A stretch of 64,000 nt of DNA, from positions 7,209 through 71,208 of the forward strand of contig CAWIUB010000027.1 in assembly GCA_963839175.1 (NCBI GenBank), given 5' to 3'. The position numbers and the translations under genes are program-made. The notes under the pieces are model-generated. The model did no database searches, was not told the DNA's origin, and saw only the letters and a list, made by a program, of their open reading frames with translations. Shown piece by piece: positions 41,714 through 49,827 of this stretch (within the stretch, counting starts at the first letter, position 1; every line of letters begins with the position of its first letter). Source of the stretch: CAWIUB01 sp963839175. Lineage in GTDB: Bacteria; Actinomycetota; Actinomycetes; Mycobacteriales; Jatrophihabitantaceae.

Positions 41714-42748
41714 ATGTCCGGTGCATTGTCGACGGATCTTTATGAGCTGACGATGGCGACGAGCCACCTGCGCCGCGGGATGACCGGACCTGCGACCTTC
41801 AGCCTATTCGCACGCCAGCTGCCTGCCGAGCGGGGATACCTGGTCAGCGCCGGCCTGGCCGACTGCCTCGACCACCTCGAGTCGTTGCGGTTCACCGCGG
41901 ACGAGGTCGCCTACGTCGGCGGCGTGCTCGGCCTGACCGCGGCCGACCGGCACCAGCTGCGGCGACTGCGCTTCACCGGCGACGTCTGGGCCGTGCCGGA
42001 GGGACGAATTGTGACCGCGAACGAGCCGCTGCTCGAAGCAACGGCGCCGATCGCCGAGGCACAGCTCGTCGAGACGGCGCTGCTCAACTTCATGACCTTC
42101 CAGACGGCAGTCGCGAGCAAGGCCGCGCGCTGCCGAATCGCCGCTCCGCACGCGCAGCTCGTCGACTTCTCGCTGCGCCGCACACAAAGCCTGCAGGCCG
42201 GCATGCAGGTGGCGCGGGTGACGGCCATCGCCGGGTTCGATGCGACGAGCAACGTTGCCGCCGCGCGGGCCTTCGGGCTGACCGCGAGCGGCACGATGGC
42301 CCACTCCTACATCGAAGCGTTCCCCCACGAGCGTGACGCCTTCGTGGCTTTCGCCCAGGACTTCCCGCACCGCACCACGTTCCTCGTCGACACCTACGAC
42401 ACACTGGACGGCGTCCGCAGTGCCGCCGAGCTGATCGCACAGCTCGGCTTGGGGTCGGAGTCCGGAATCCGGCTCGACAGCGGCGATCTGGGTTGGCTTG
42501 CGGTGCAGTCGCGGGCCATTCTCGACGCCGCCGGCCGGCGCGCCGAGCGTCCCGAGCCGCTCGACCGGGCGCGAGAGCGTTGCGCGGCGGATCTCGCCGA
42601 TCTCAGCGCCGGGCAGCGCCGGGTGCGCGACCCGTCGCCCGTGGCTGCCGGGTACACCGCCGAGCTGCAGCACTACGCCCGCGACACCGGAGCCATGGCG
42701 TCGATCGACCTGACAGGCAAGGCATCCGACGCAGAAGGCCGCTCGTGA
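41714..42748 (+). CDS. pncB: Nicotinate phosphoribosyltransferase with apparent internal deletion (Rv0573c-like)
   Basis: 344 residues. MSGALSTDLYELTMATSHLR, TFSLFARQLPAERGYLVSAG, ALLNFMTFQTAVASKAARCR, LVDFSLRRTQSLQAGMQVAR and TASGTMAHSYIEAFPHERDA are typical, including the His of TMAHS. After RLDSGDLGWLAVQSRAILDA the family continues for about 90 residues including the F-G-V-G-T phosphate-binding loop; here the sequence passes directly to RPEPLDRARERCAADLADLS, the usual C-terminus. The frame is preserved. Length is about 100 below the 430-460 of the family, so NAD-salvage activity is doubtful. It is coupled by GTGA to the following gene. Confidence 0.85.
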   Translation: MSGALSTDLYELTMATSHLRRGMTGPATFSLFARQLPAERGYLVSAGLADCLDHLESLRFTADEVAYVGGVLGLTAADRHQLRRLRFTGDVWAVPEGRIVTANEPLLEATAPIAEAQLVETALLNFMTFQTAVASKAARCRIAAPHAQLVDFSLRRTQSLQAGMQVARVTAIAGFDATSNVAAARAFGLTASGTMAHSYIEAFPHERDAFVAFAQDFPHRTTFLVDTYDTLDGVRSAAELIAQLGLGSESGIRLDSGDLGWLAVQSRAILDAAGRRAERPEPLDRARERCAADLADLSAGQRRVRDPSPVAAGYTAELQHYARDTGAMASIDLTGKASDAEGRS

Positions 42749-44049
42749 TCAGTTTCGATGACCGGCGCGACGCGGGCCGGCAGCTGGCCGACAGGCTGGC
42801 TGCGCTGCGGAGCGAGGACGTGGTCGTGCTGGGCCTGCCCCGCGGGGGCGTGCCGGTGGCGTTCGAGGTGGCCCGCGTCCTCGACGCGCCGCTCGACGTG
42901 CTGCTAGTGCGCAAGCTCGGCGTGCCCTTCCAGCCAGAGCTGGCAATGGGGGCGATCGGTGAAGGCGATGTCGTGGTCTACAACGACCGGGTCGTCGAGC
43001 GGGCGCGCGTCTCACCCGAGGAGCTGGCGGAGGTGCGGGCACGGGAGCAGGCCGAACTGGACCACCGGGCCCGGCGATACCGGGACTCGCGTACGGCCGC
43101 CGACTTGGCGGGCCGCAGCGCAGTCGTCGTCGACGACGGCATCGCCACCGGGGCGACGGCCCGGGCCGCGTGCCTGGTGGCGCGGGCCCGCGGCGCCCGA
43201 CGCGTCGTCCTGGCTGCGCCCGTTGCGGTGACCGACTCCGTACAGTCCCTCCGCGACGTCGCCGACGAGATCGTGTGTCTCTATCTCTGCGCGCCAGGCT
43301 CCTTCTTCGGCGTGGGCCAGTTCTTCCGCGATTTCGCCGCCACCTCCGACAACGAGGTCGGCAGACTGCTCGACGAGAGCCGCCGGGCAAGGACAGCAGG
43401 GCGCCCGTCAGCCGGCGATCCACCAGGGCGCGACGAGGACATCCAGCTCATCACCGGCGGCGTCACCCTGGACGGTCATCTCACGATGCCGGCCGACGCG
43501 CGAGGCCTGGTCGTCTTCGTACACGGCAGCGGTAGTAGCCGCCACAGTCCGCGGAACCGGCATGTCGCGGCGGCATTGAACAGGGCCGGGCTGGGCACCC
43601 TGCTGTTCGACCTCCTCACCCGAAACGAAGAGCTCGACCGCCGGCTGGTGTTCGACGTGCCGCTGCTTGCGGCGCGGCTACGCGACGTGACCACACTGGT
43701 GCGTCCCGCCGCGGAGTGGGTCGGCTACTTCGCAGCCAGCACCGGCGCTGCGGCAGCGCTGAGCGCGGCCGCCGACCCCAGCGCCAACATCGCCGCGGTG
43801 GTCTCCCGCGGCGGGAGGCCCGACCTCGCACCGGCAGAGCTGCTGCGAGCCGTGCGCGCCCCCACGCTGCTCATTGTCGGCGGCCGAGACTCCCACGTGC
43901 TCGAACTCAACTGCCGGGCACAGCAGCAGTTGCGCTGCCCCAACGACCTCGTCGTCGTACCCGAGGCAACCCACCTCTTCGAGGAGCCGGGCGCGCTCGA
44001 CCGCGTCGCTGATCTCGCTCGCGACTGGTTCCTCGCCCACGGGCAGTGA
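42745..44049 (+). CDS. Phosphoribosyltransferase/dienelactone hydrolase fusion (Rv0571c-like)
   Basis: 434 residues. N-terminal PRTase domain: VVVLGLPRGGVPVAFEVARV, VLLVRKLGVPFQPELAMGAI and AVVVDDGIATGATARAACLV, the PRPP-binding D-D-G-I-A-T-G-A-T. C-terminal alpha/beta-hydrolase domain from about 230: LTMPADARGLVVFVHGSGSS, VGYFAASTGAAAALSAAAD (nucleophile Ser), LLIVGGRDSHVLELNCRA (Asp) and VPEATHLFEEPGALD (His), a complete triad. This exact fusion is Rv0571c of the DosR regulon, where it also follows the nicotinate phosphoribosyltransferase homologue. GTG start overlaps the pncB stop. Confidence 0.92.
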   Translation: MISFDDRRDAGRQLADRLAALRSEDVVVLGLPRGGVPVAFEVARVLDAPLDVLLVRKLGVPFQPELAMGAIGEGDVVVYNDRVVERARVSPEELAEVRAREQAELDHRARRYRDSRTAADLAGRSAVVVDDGIATGATARAACLVARARGARRVVLAAPVAVTDSVQSLRDVADEIVCLYLCAPGSFFGVGQFFRDFAATSDNEVGRLLDESRRARTAGRPSAGDPPGRDEDIQLITGGVTLDGHLTMPADARGLVVFVHGSGSSRHSPRNRHVAAALNRAGLGTLLFDLLTRNEELDRRLVFDVPLLAARLRDVTTLVRPAAEWVGYFAASTGAAAALSAAADPSANIAAVVSRGGRPDLAPAELLRAVRAPTLLIVGGRDSHVLELNCRAQQQLRCPNDLVVVPEATHLFEEPGALDRVADLARDWFLAHGQ

Positions 44050-44114
44050 GCGAGGCTGGGTCAATAGCATGAGAGCGGGCGGCTCCACTGGCCGTCGTGG
44101 GCTGCTCGCCGAGC

Positions 44115-44873
44115 TCAGTAGAGCGGCGACCGCGGCGGCGGCAGCGTCTTGTCATCGATCTGATAGGTCAATGCGTCATGCACTCCGACGACGCCGGCCA
44201 TGCGGCGCACCGCGCCCAGCAGGGGTTCGATGAGCAGCCGCCGCTGGACCTGTCCGGTCAGCGTGACGACGCCCTCGTGCACCGCGACGTCGATCGCCGA
44301 CGGATCGAGGTAGAACTCTTCGGCGGCGAGTTGCTCGACGACGTGCTTGCGGATCTCGTCGTCGTCGCGGAGAAACACCCGCAACAGGTCGGAGCGTGTC
44401 ACGATGCCCACCAGCAAACCAGCCCGGTCGACGACCGGCAGCCGTCTGACGTGCGCCAACGCGGCGGTACGCGCGGCGACCACGACGGAGGTGTCGCCGG
44501 TGGTGGTCACGGCCGGGCTGCTCATCAGGTCGCCCGCGGTCTCCGCGTAGGACTTGCGTCGCGTTTCGCGTCGTGCCGCGTGCCCGCCCGGGATCCGTAC
44601 GTGCGGGTCGCCGCCAGTCACGACCTTCGCCAGCAGGTCCGACTCGGAGACGACACCGATCACCTTCCGGTCGGCGTCGACGACCGGGACGGCGCTGACG
44701 CGGTGCCGGCCCAGCGTGTCGACGATCTCCTTGAACGGGGTGTCCTCCGCCACTGAGATCACTTTGGTCGTCATCACGTCCTGCACCAGGTTGTCCTCGA
44801 TGTTCCAGGCGCGGGTGACGTGTGCCGGCTCGGGCGCGGGTGCGTGCTCCTCGGACCAGGTCAAGGCCGCCAT
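44115..44873 (-). CDS. CBS-CBS-BON protein (hypoxic response-like)
   Basis: 252 residues. CBS1: NLVQDVMTTKVISVAEDTPF, STLE-like HRVSAVPVVDADRKVIGVVS and ESDLLAKVV. CBS2: AGDLMSSPAVTTTGDTSVVV, RRLPVVDRAGLLVGIVTRSD. A BON domain (about 180-245) follows: AIDVAVHEGVVTLTGQVQRR. CBS pairs sense adenine nucleotides. Rv2626c, a DosR gene, has two CBS domains but no BON. Upstream, an ATG at 44977 with GAGGAGG in front begins MSESERFAAARDAR and, after a shift of one base, continues AERYRSALERYMAALTWSEE into this gene; the natural N-terminus therefore probably starts at 44977 and the sequence carries an indel. Confidence 0.9.
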   Translation of the reverse strand: MAALTWSEEHAPAPEPAHVTRAWNIEDNLVQDVMTTKVISVAEDTPFKEIVDTLGRHRVSAVPVVDADRKVIGVVSESDLLAKVVTGGDPHVRIPGGHAARRETRRKSYAETAGDLMSSPAVTTTGDTSVVVAARTAALAHVRRLPVVDRAGLLVGIVTRSDLLRVFLRDDDEIRKHVVEQLAAEEFYLDPSAIDVAVHEGVVTLTGQVQRRLLIEPLLGAVRRMAGVVGVHDALTYQIDDKTLPPPRSPLY

Positions 44874-45029
44874 GTAGCGCTCCAGGGCGGACCGGTACCG
44901 CTCGGCGGTGCGGCCCGTGCTGGCAGCCGAGGCGGCCGCGCGTCCCGCGCGGCGGCGAAGCGCTCTGACTCGGACATGGCAGCCTCCTCGTCCGACGGCT
45001 CTAAACCGGTCCTCCCCAATCCATCATGG

Positions 45030-45565
45030 CCCGGTGCGGTCCTGCGGGTAGCGGCTTGCGGCCTTGCGGCCCGCAGACGTGGGACCTTCGTCCGTATCGC
45101 CCAAGCACGGGCGCGGTTGGGGATCTGGCGGGTGACACCGAGCGAGAGCGCGATCCGCCGCACGCTGCAGCGGGTCGATCCTGACACGTTGGATCAGGTC
45201 GTGTCGGGTTGGCTGGCGGCCGCGCTCACCGAGCCCGGCCCGAGGTGGCGGGCGGTCGCGGTGGACGGCACGAGTGCCCGCGGCGCGCGCACCGCCGACG
45301 GGCGGGCAGTGCACCTGCTCGCTGCGTTCGAGCACGCCGACGGTGTCGTGCTCGGCCAGACGGTGGTGGACGGAAAGACCAATGAGATCAGCGCGTTCGC
45401 GCCGCTGCTGGAGCGCATCGACATCACGCCCAGCTGCACGCCCGGCTCAAGAACCTGCCCTGGCGGGACATCCCAGCTGTCGACCTCACCCAGGGCAAGG
45501 GCCACGGCCGCGTCGAGTCACGCACCGTGAAGATCACCTCGGTGAGCCTCGGTATCGGGTGCTAG
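45030..45565 (+). pseudogene. ISAs1-family transposase remnant
   Basis: SESAIRRTLQRVDPDTLDQV, then VAVDGTSARGARTADGRAVH, LLAAFEHADGVVLGQTVVDG and KTNEISAFAPLLERIDIT are the core of ISAs1 transposases (the D of VAVDG is catalytic). The N-terminal third is missing. After ERIDIT the second catalytic region is deleted and another frame gives AQLHARLKNLPWRDIPAVDL, GKGHGRVESRTVKITSV before TAG at 45563. A dead element. Confidence 0.75.
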
Positions 45566-45617
45566 AACGGTGACCGCGGGTTCGACCGTCCCCCACCTAC
45601 CTGGCTGGGTCACTCTG

Positions 45618-46005
45618 CTACGGCGGTCCTCGTCGCCCGCGGCAGCGTGCGCCGATCGCCCGGCTGAGCGGCAGGGACACGGTCCGGCCGAGGATCGACA
45701 CGCCGAAGAAGACGAGCAGGGCGCCGGCGCCAACCACGGTCACTGGTTGCGCGATGCAACCGAACAGGCCCAGGAGCAGCGCGGCAACGCCCAGGCCGAG
45801 TACCGCCAGGCCGACGAAGATACGCTGCTTGGAGCCGTATCCGGTGCTGCCCGCGACACCGAGTTGCATGGCGGCGATCGGTGGCACCTTGGCGGCCTTG
45901 CGCGCTGGGGACAGCGCCGCGACAACGGTGACCCCGACCCCCACCACGAGGCTGATAACGACCGTGCTCGACGTCAGCACCAGGCCCTGCGAGGGGATGT
46001 CGATG
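45618..46005 (-). pseudogene. FtsX-like ABC transporter permease, internal fragment
   Basis: VVISLVVGVGVTVVAALSPA followed by RKAAKVPPIAAMQLGVAG is the third-helix and cytoplasmic region of FtsX/MacB-type permeases (P-A-R-R/K-A-A-x-V-x-P-I-x-A-M/L). Further hydrophobic stretches (RIFVGLAVLGLGVAALLLGL; VGAGALLVFFGVSILGR) follow. Both ends are missing. In the upstream direction the frame turns into a fragment of an integrase at about 46010, a rearrangement junction. Confidence 0.65.
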
Positions 46006-46009
46006 CCGG

Positions 46010-46460
46010 TCGTAGAAGCCGCGCAGCACCGTCTCGCTGTGCGCCTGCACCAACGGCGAATACGCCGCGGCGACCGACGCCGCCGGCGGCGGCGTACCGT
46101 TTCCGTCGCCGCGGCGACGCCAGTGCACCCGGGCCGGCTTACCCGCCACCTGCAGCCAGCGGCAGAAATCGCGTGCCTCCGCACGCGACGCCCTGTCCCA
46201 GGCCACCCCGAGCGCCCACAAGAACCGGAACCAGCGCAGCAGGTCCATCCCGTAGGAGCGCAGCGTGGCCGTCGACCGTCCGGCCGCCTGCAGGTCCGCC
46301 AAGAACACCGACACCGCGTCAACGCTGACACCCTCGGCGTCCAGCAGCCGCCACGGCACCGAGACCTCACCGGTCTGCTGCAGCGACCCGACCTGCGCCA
46401 CCACCAGGCTGCCCAACTCGCGCGGCGCGCTGACGCACCCGTCCCGCTCGATCACGAACT
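46010..46460 (-). pseudogene. Tyrosine integrase N-terminal fragment
   Basis: VSVPWRLLDAEGVSVDAVSV, FLADLQAAGRSTATLRSYGM, DLLRWFRFLWALGVAWDRAS and SPLVQAHSETVLRGFYDF form the core-binding domain of an XerD-like integrase. The catalytic domain (R, H-x-x-R, H, Y) is absent: the sequence passes into the FtsX fragment after G-F-Y-D. The open frame continues to 46785, but the extra N-terminal part is uncertain. Confidence 0.6.
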
Positions 46461-46506
46461 CGGACCGTAGCCGCCAACACCACCCAGACGCAGAAGACGC
46501 GCCACC

Positions 46507-46605
46507 GCGCCGATGCGCATCGACGACCCGCTGCAGCGTCGCGCCGGTCGCATCCACCGCCTCTTCGACACGCACCCGCCGATCGCCGAACGCATCGCCG
46601 CCTCG
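46507..46605 (+). pseudogene. C-terminal scrap of an M48 (HtpX-like) peptidase
   Basis: IDDPLQRRAGRIHRLFDTHP followed by PIAERIAA is the typical ending of HtpX and related membrane metallopeptidases (H-x-L-F-x-T-H-P-P-I-x-E-R-I). Only about 30 residues remain. The active-site part is not present. Confidence 0.5.
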
Positions 46606-46650
46606 AGCGGATGGCGCAGGGCCTGTCCGTGTGACCGCTCGCCGGAAGTC

Positions 46651-46664
46651 GGGACCTTCGCATC
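46651..46664. promoter_or_regulatory. Half-matching DosR-like site before the DUF1918-DUF1876 gene
   Basis: GGGACCTTCGCATC matches GGGWCNWHNGN then diverges at the last bases (ATC for CCC). It lies about 75 bp before the start of the next gene. Presented as a weak candidate. Confidence 0.25.
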
Positions 46665-46738
46665 TGGCAGGGCAGCCCCGGCCGCGCTTGGCTGGACTTC
46701 CTCTCCGGCATCGGCGTGATCGTAAACAGGTGGATGTC

Positions 46739-47254
46739 ATGAAGGCTCGAGCAGGTGACCACATCATCGTTGCCGCACCGACCACCGGTGGGGTGATCCG
46801 CGACGGCGAAGTCGTCGAGGCCCGCGGCCCTGCCGGCGGGCCACCTTACGTCGTGCGCTGGTCCGACGACGGCACCACCGGACTCCTCTTCCCGGGCAGC
46901 GACGCCCACGTCAGCGCGGCGCACCTACCCGAGCCGACTACGCCCGCCGAGGGCGAGGGTCCGCCGCCCGCCGCGCCGGTGGCGAGCTCGCACGTCCGCA
47001 CCTGGCGGGTGAACATCAACCTGTACGAGGCCGCGGACAACACGACGGCGCACGCGGTTCTCATCGCCGAGGCGCCGCAGCGGCTGGACGCGAACGGTGC
47101 TGCCCGCCGGAACCCGACCGACGTGGCCGTGCCCGAGATCGGTGACGAGATCGCGGTCGCCCGCGCGCTCCGCCGCCTCTCCGACCGGCTGTTCGCGACC
47201 GCGTCGGAGGACATCACAGCGGTCCAGGGACAGTCGGTCGACGTCACGAAGTGA
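46739..47254 (+). CDS. DUF1918-DUF1876 fusion protein
   Basis: 171 residues from ATG 46739. First domain (about 1-60): MKARAGDHIIVAAPTTGGVI, EVVEARGPAGGPPYVVRWSD, DGTTGLLFPGSDAHV, the DUF1918 SH3-like fold. Pro/Ala linker. Second domain (about 82-165): TWRVNINLYEAADNTTAHAV, AARRNPTDVAVPEIGDEIAV and ARALRRLSDRLFATASEDI, the DUF1876 dsRBD-like fold. In M. tuberculosis these domains occur singly, as in Rv0569/Rv2302 and Rv2632c, within or near the DosR regulon. Here they are one protein. Function unknown. Confidence 0.9.
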   Translation: MKARAGDHIIVAAPTTGGVIRDGEVVEARGPAGGPPYVVRWSDDGTTGLLFPGSDAHVSAAHLPEPTTPAEGEGPPPAAPVASSHVRTWRVNINLYEAADNTTAHAVLIAEAPQRLDANGAARRNPTDVAVPEIGDEIAVARALRRLSDRLFATASEDITAVQGQSVDVTK

Positions 47255-47349
47255 CCAGGCTGGCGGGCACCAAAGGCTCTGCCGATCAGGAACCGCCTGG
47301 CGAGCCTGAGCGGACAGGTGTGCGTTACCCCCGAAAGTCACCCGGTCCC

Positions 47350-47540
47350 TACTGGAGCAGGTCGCGCGCGCTCGGCCCCGAGTCACGACCCCAGTTCGAC
47401 TTGACGCTGGCGGCCCACAGCGCGATCTCCGCCGCCTGCTCTCGGTACCGGCGCCAGACAGTCCTCCTGTCTTGGCCGGCCGGAGCGACGTACCTGCCGC
47501 AGCGCTTTGTACGCCCATCGCGGTCGACATCGTGCTAGAC
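47350..47540 (-). pseudogene. C-terminal fragment of an unrecognised protein
   Basis: A minus-strand frame, RDGRTKRCGRYVAPAGQDRR then TVWRRYREQAAEIALWAASV and KSNWGRDSGPSARDLLQ, ends at TAG 47350. It looks like genuine protein with a helical end, but no start codon fits before the IS1634 remnant begins. Not recognised. Confidence 0.3.
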
Positions 47541-47639
47541 CGAAGTTCCTCCTGGCTTTGATCGGGTGGTGCCGTGGAGGCCTGTGTTTGCGGGCCTGTG
47601 TGGTGTGAGGGCCTGGTGGGGTACTGACTACGCGTAGCC

Positions 47640-48056
47640 GTGCCGGTGGGGATGCCGAGTAGCTCGAAGGTTCGACGCTGCAGCGGTGTCGGAGTGGTGA
47701 TCATGGTGAATGCTGGCGTGTCGTCGGCGGGCTGGATGCGGTTGGCGCAGATGGTGGCCAGGTCGTCGAGCAGGCTTGTGAAGCTGTGCACGGGCTGGTC
47801 GTCGGTGGTGCGTTTCCGGGAGGCCTTCTTCAGCGCCGGATCGGAGCGCTGGGCAGGGGCCACGGGGTTGGTGCGCTTGGCGCGGGCGGCGGGCTTGTCA
47901 TGGTCGTGGAACAGGATCGGGGCGACCGCCTGCTTCATGTGCCAGGCGATGTAGTAGGACAGCATCCGCAGGAAGACGTGGGCGCGGACCCGGACGGCGA
48001 GGCGGTGGCGGATGGGGCGCACGTCGAGTTCGCTATTGAGGGTGCGGAAGAAGCGT
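47640..48056 (-). pseudogene. IS1634-family transposase C-terminal remnant
   Basis: FFRTLNSELDVRPIRHRLAV, VRAHVFLRMLSYYIAWHMKQ, LFHDHDKPAARAKRTNPVAP and TTDDQPVHSFTSLLDDLATI: the last third of IS1634 transposases (T-L-x-x-x-x-L-x-V-R-P-I-x-H ... V-R-A-H-V-F-L), ending LQRRTFELLGI. The N-terminal and catalytic parts are missing; at 48056 the sequence abruptly becomes the SnoaL fragment. Confidence 0.7.
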
Positions 48057-48345
48057 CGACGTCTTCGAGGCCCACCGGCGCCACGACCTAGTCGGGCAGC
48101 TCTTCACGGACTCCGCCGTCTACTACGCCGCTCCTCCCGCCAACGTCAGCTTCACAGGCATCGAGGCGATCGAAGCGAACATCGCGCAAGAGAACAAGGA
48201 GAACCTGGGAACCGGCCTCCAGCTCCGCCAAGGCGACTTCCTCCCGAACCACAATGCCGTTCAGCTGCAGTGGGAGGTCATGACTCCCAACGGCAAGACC
48301 ATCGGCACACGCCGAGACTTTCTCCTCCTGAACCCGGATCCACCG
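48057..48345 (+). pseudogene. SnoaL-like (NTF2-fold) protein fragment
   Basis: VFEAHRRHDLVGQLFTDSAV, YYAAPPANVSFTGIEAIEAN then IAQENKENLGTGLQLRQGDF and LPNHNAVQLQWEVMTPNGKT: a SnoaL-like domain with the family pattern H-x-L-x-x-L-x-x-x-D-A-V-x-Y and G-x-x-A-I. Truncated at both ends by the IS1634 and IS1380 elements. Confidence 0.6.
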
Positions 48346-48378
48346 AACAATTGGGTGTGTTCGGCCTGTCGTAACGGA

Positions 48379-48448
48379 CGAATGCCCTGCTGTGCAAGGA
48401 GAATGTGGCTTGCGACAGTCACGATCCCTCGCGACAGAAGGGCATTCG
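48379..48448. repeat. Inverted repeat in the IS1380 leader
   Basis: CGAATGCCCT (48379-48388) is complementary to AGGGCATTCG (48439-48448), which ends just before the transposase ATG at 48453. It may fold in the leader RNA and limit transposase expression, or belong to the transposon end. Confidence 0.45.
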
Positions 48449-48452
48449 CGCG

Positions 48453-49827
48453 ATGCAAGCTTCTCATGCTCCGGCGGCGGTGTCAGCCTGCTTCGATGAG
48501 CCGAATCTCATCTCATGCGCCGGCCTGGAGCCGGTGATGGCGTTGGCCGAGTCCTGTGGGCTGGGCGGGCTGGTCGCCGGCAAGCTGTCTGTGCCGTCAC
48601 CGAACGCGCAGCTGAAGGTGCCGGCGCTGGTCGCCGGGATGGTCGCCGGCGCGGACAGCATCGATGACATGGACCTGCTGCGGCACGGCGGCATGCGCCG
48701 GGTGTTCGACGAGGTCCGGGCCCCGTCCACGCTGGGCACGTTCGTGCGCGCGTTCACCTTCGGGCATGTGCGTCAGCTCGACTCGCTGGCCGCGAGCCTG
48801 CTGGTAGGGCTGGCGCAGCGGACGCCGCTGCTGCCCGCGGCCGATCAGATCGCGTTCGTCGATATCGATGACACCATCCGCGGCACGCACGGTTACACCA
48901 AACAGGGCGCCGGGTACGGCTACAGCAAGGTCAAGGGCCTCAACGCGCTGCTGGCCACACTCAGCACCCCGGCCGCCGCGCCGGTGATTATCGCCTCCCG
49001 GCTGCGCCGAGGGTCGACGAACTCGGCCCGCGGCGCCGCCCGGCTGGTCGCCGACGCGTTGGCTACCGCCCGCAGGTGCGGGGCCGGCCGGCTGGTGGTC
49101 CTGCGCGCGGACAGCGCCTACTACAACCACGACGTGATCGCTGCCGCGATCCGCGCCGGCGCGAGGTTCTCGGTCACCGCCCGGATGGACAAGGCGGTAC
49201 GCCGCGCGATCGCGGCCATACGCGGAGGATGCGTGGACACCGATCCACTACCCCAACGCGGTCTGGGACGAGGACGAAGGGCGGCTGGTCTCCGACGCCG
49301 AGGTCGCCGAGATCGACTTCACCACCTTCACCTCCAGGCGCAAGGGCGAGCACATCGACGGCCGGCTGATCGTGCGCCGCGTCAAACGCCTCAACCCGGC
49401 CAGCGTCCCGGCCGACCAGCAGGCCCTGTTCGGCACGTACCGGCACCACGCGGTGTTCACTGACTCGCCCATGTCAATGCTCGACGCCGAAGCCGACCAC
49501 CGGCAGCACGCGGTCATCGAACAGGTCAACGCAGACCTGAAGAGCGGAGCATTGGCGCACCTGCCCTCCGCGTCGTTTGCCGCCAATTCGGCATGGCTGG
49601 TGCTGGCAACGATCGCGTTCAACCTCACCCGAGCCGCCGGCGCCCTCGCCTCGGCCTTTCACGCCAGAGCCACCGGCGCCACCATCCGCCGACAGCTGAT
49701 CACCGTCCCCGCCAGGATCGCTACTTCGGCCCGCCGGATCAGACTGCACCTACCGGCCGCCTGGCCCTGGCGCGAGGACTGGCAGCAGCTGTTCGACGTA
49801 CTGCATCGGCCACCCCGCGCCGCCTGA
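48453..49827 (+). pseudogene. IS1380-family transposase, one frameshift
   Basis: ATG 48453: MQASHAPAAVSACFDEPNLI, VDIDDTIRGTHGYTKQGAGY (catalytic D in VDIDDT), RLVVLRADSAYYNHDVIAAA (second D) and, after a shift near 49225, DAWTPIHYPNAVWDEDEGRL, VIEQVNADLKSGALAHLPSA (the catalytic E region) and RIRLHLPAAWPWREDWQQLF. The total is about 458 codons, normal length. One base change makes the protein incomplete, although programmed frameshifting cannot be excluded. DDE transposase family. Confidence 0.85.

Noticed and set aside
44820..45095. DosR-like site GGGACCTTCGTCCG at 45081 as promoter element of the CBS gene
   Set aside because: It matches 13 of 14 positions but lies inside the ISAs1 remnant about 100-200 bp from the start, so it is more likely coincidence.
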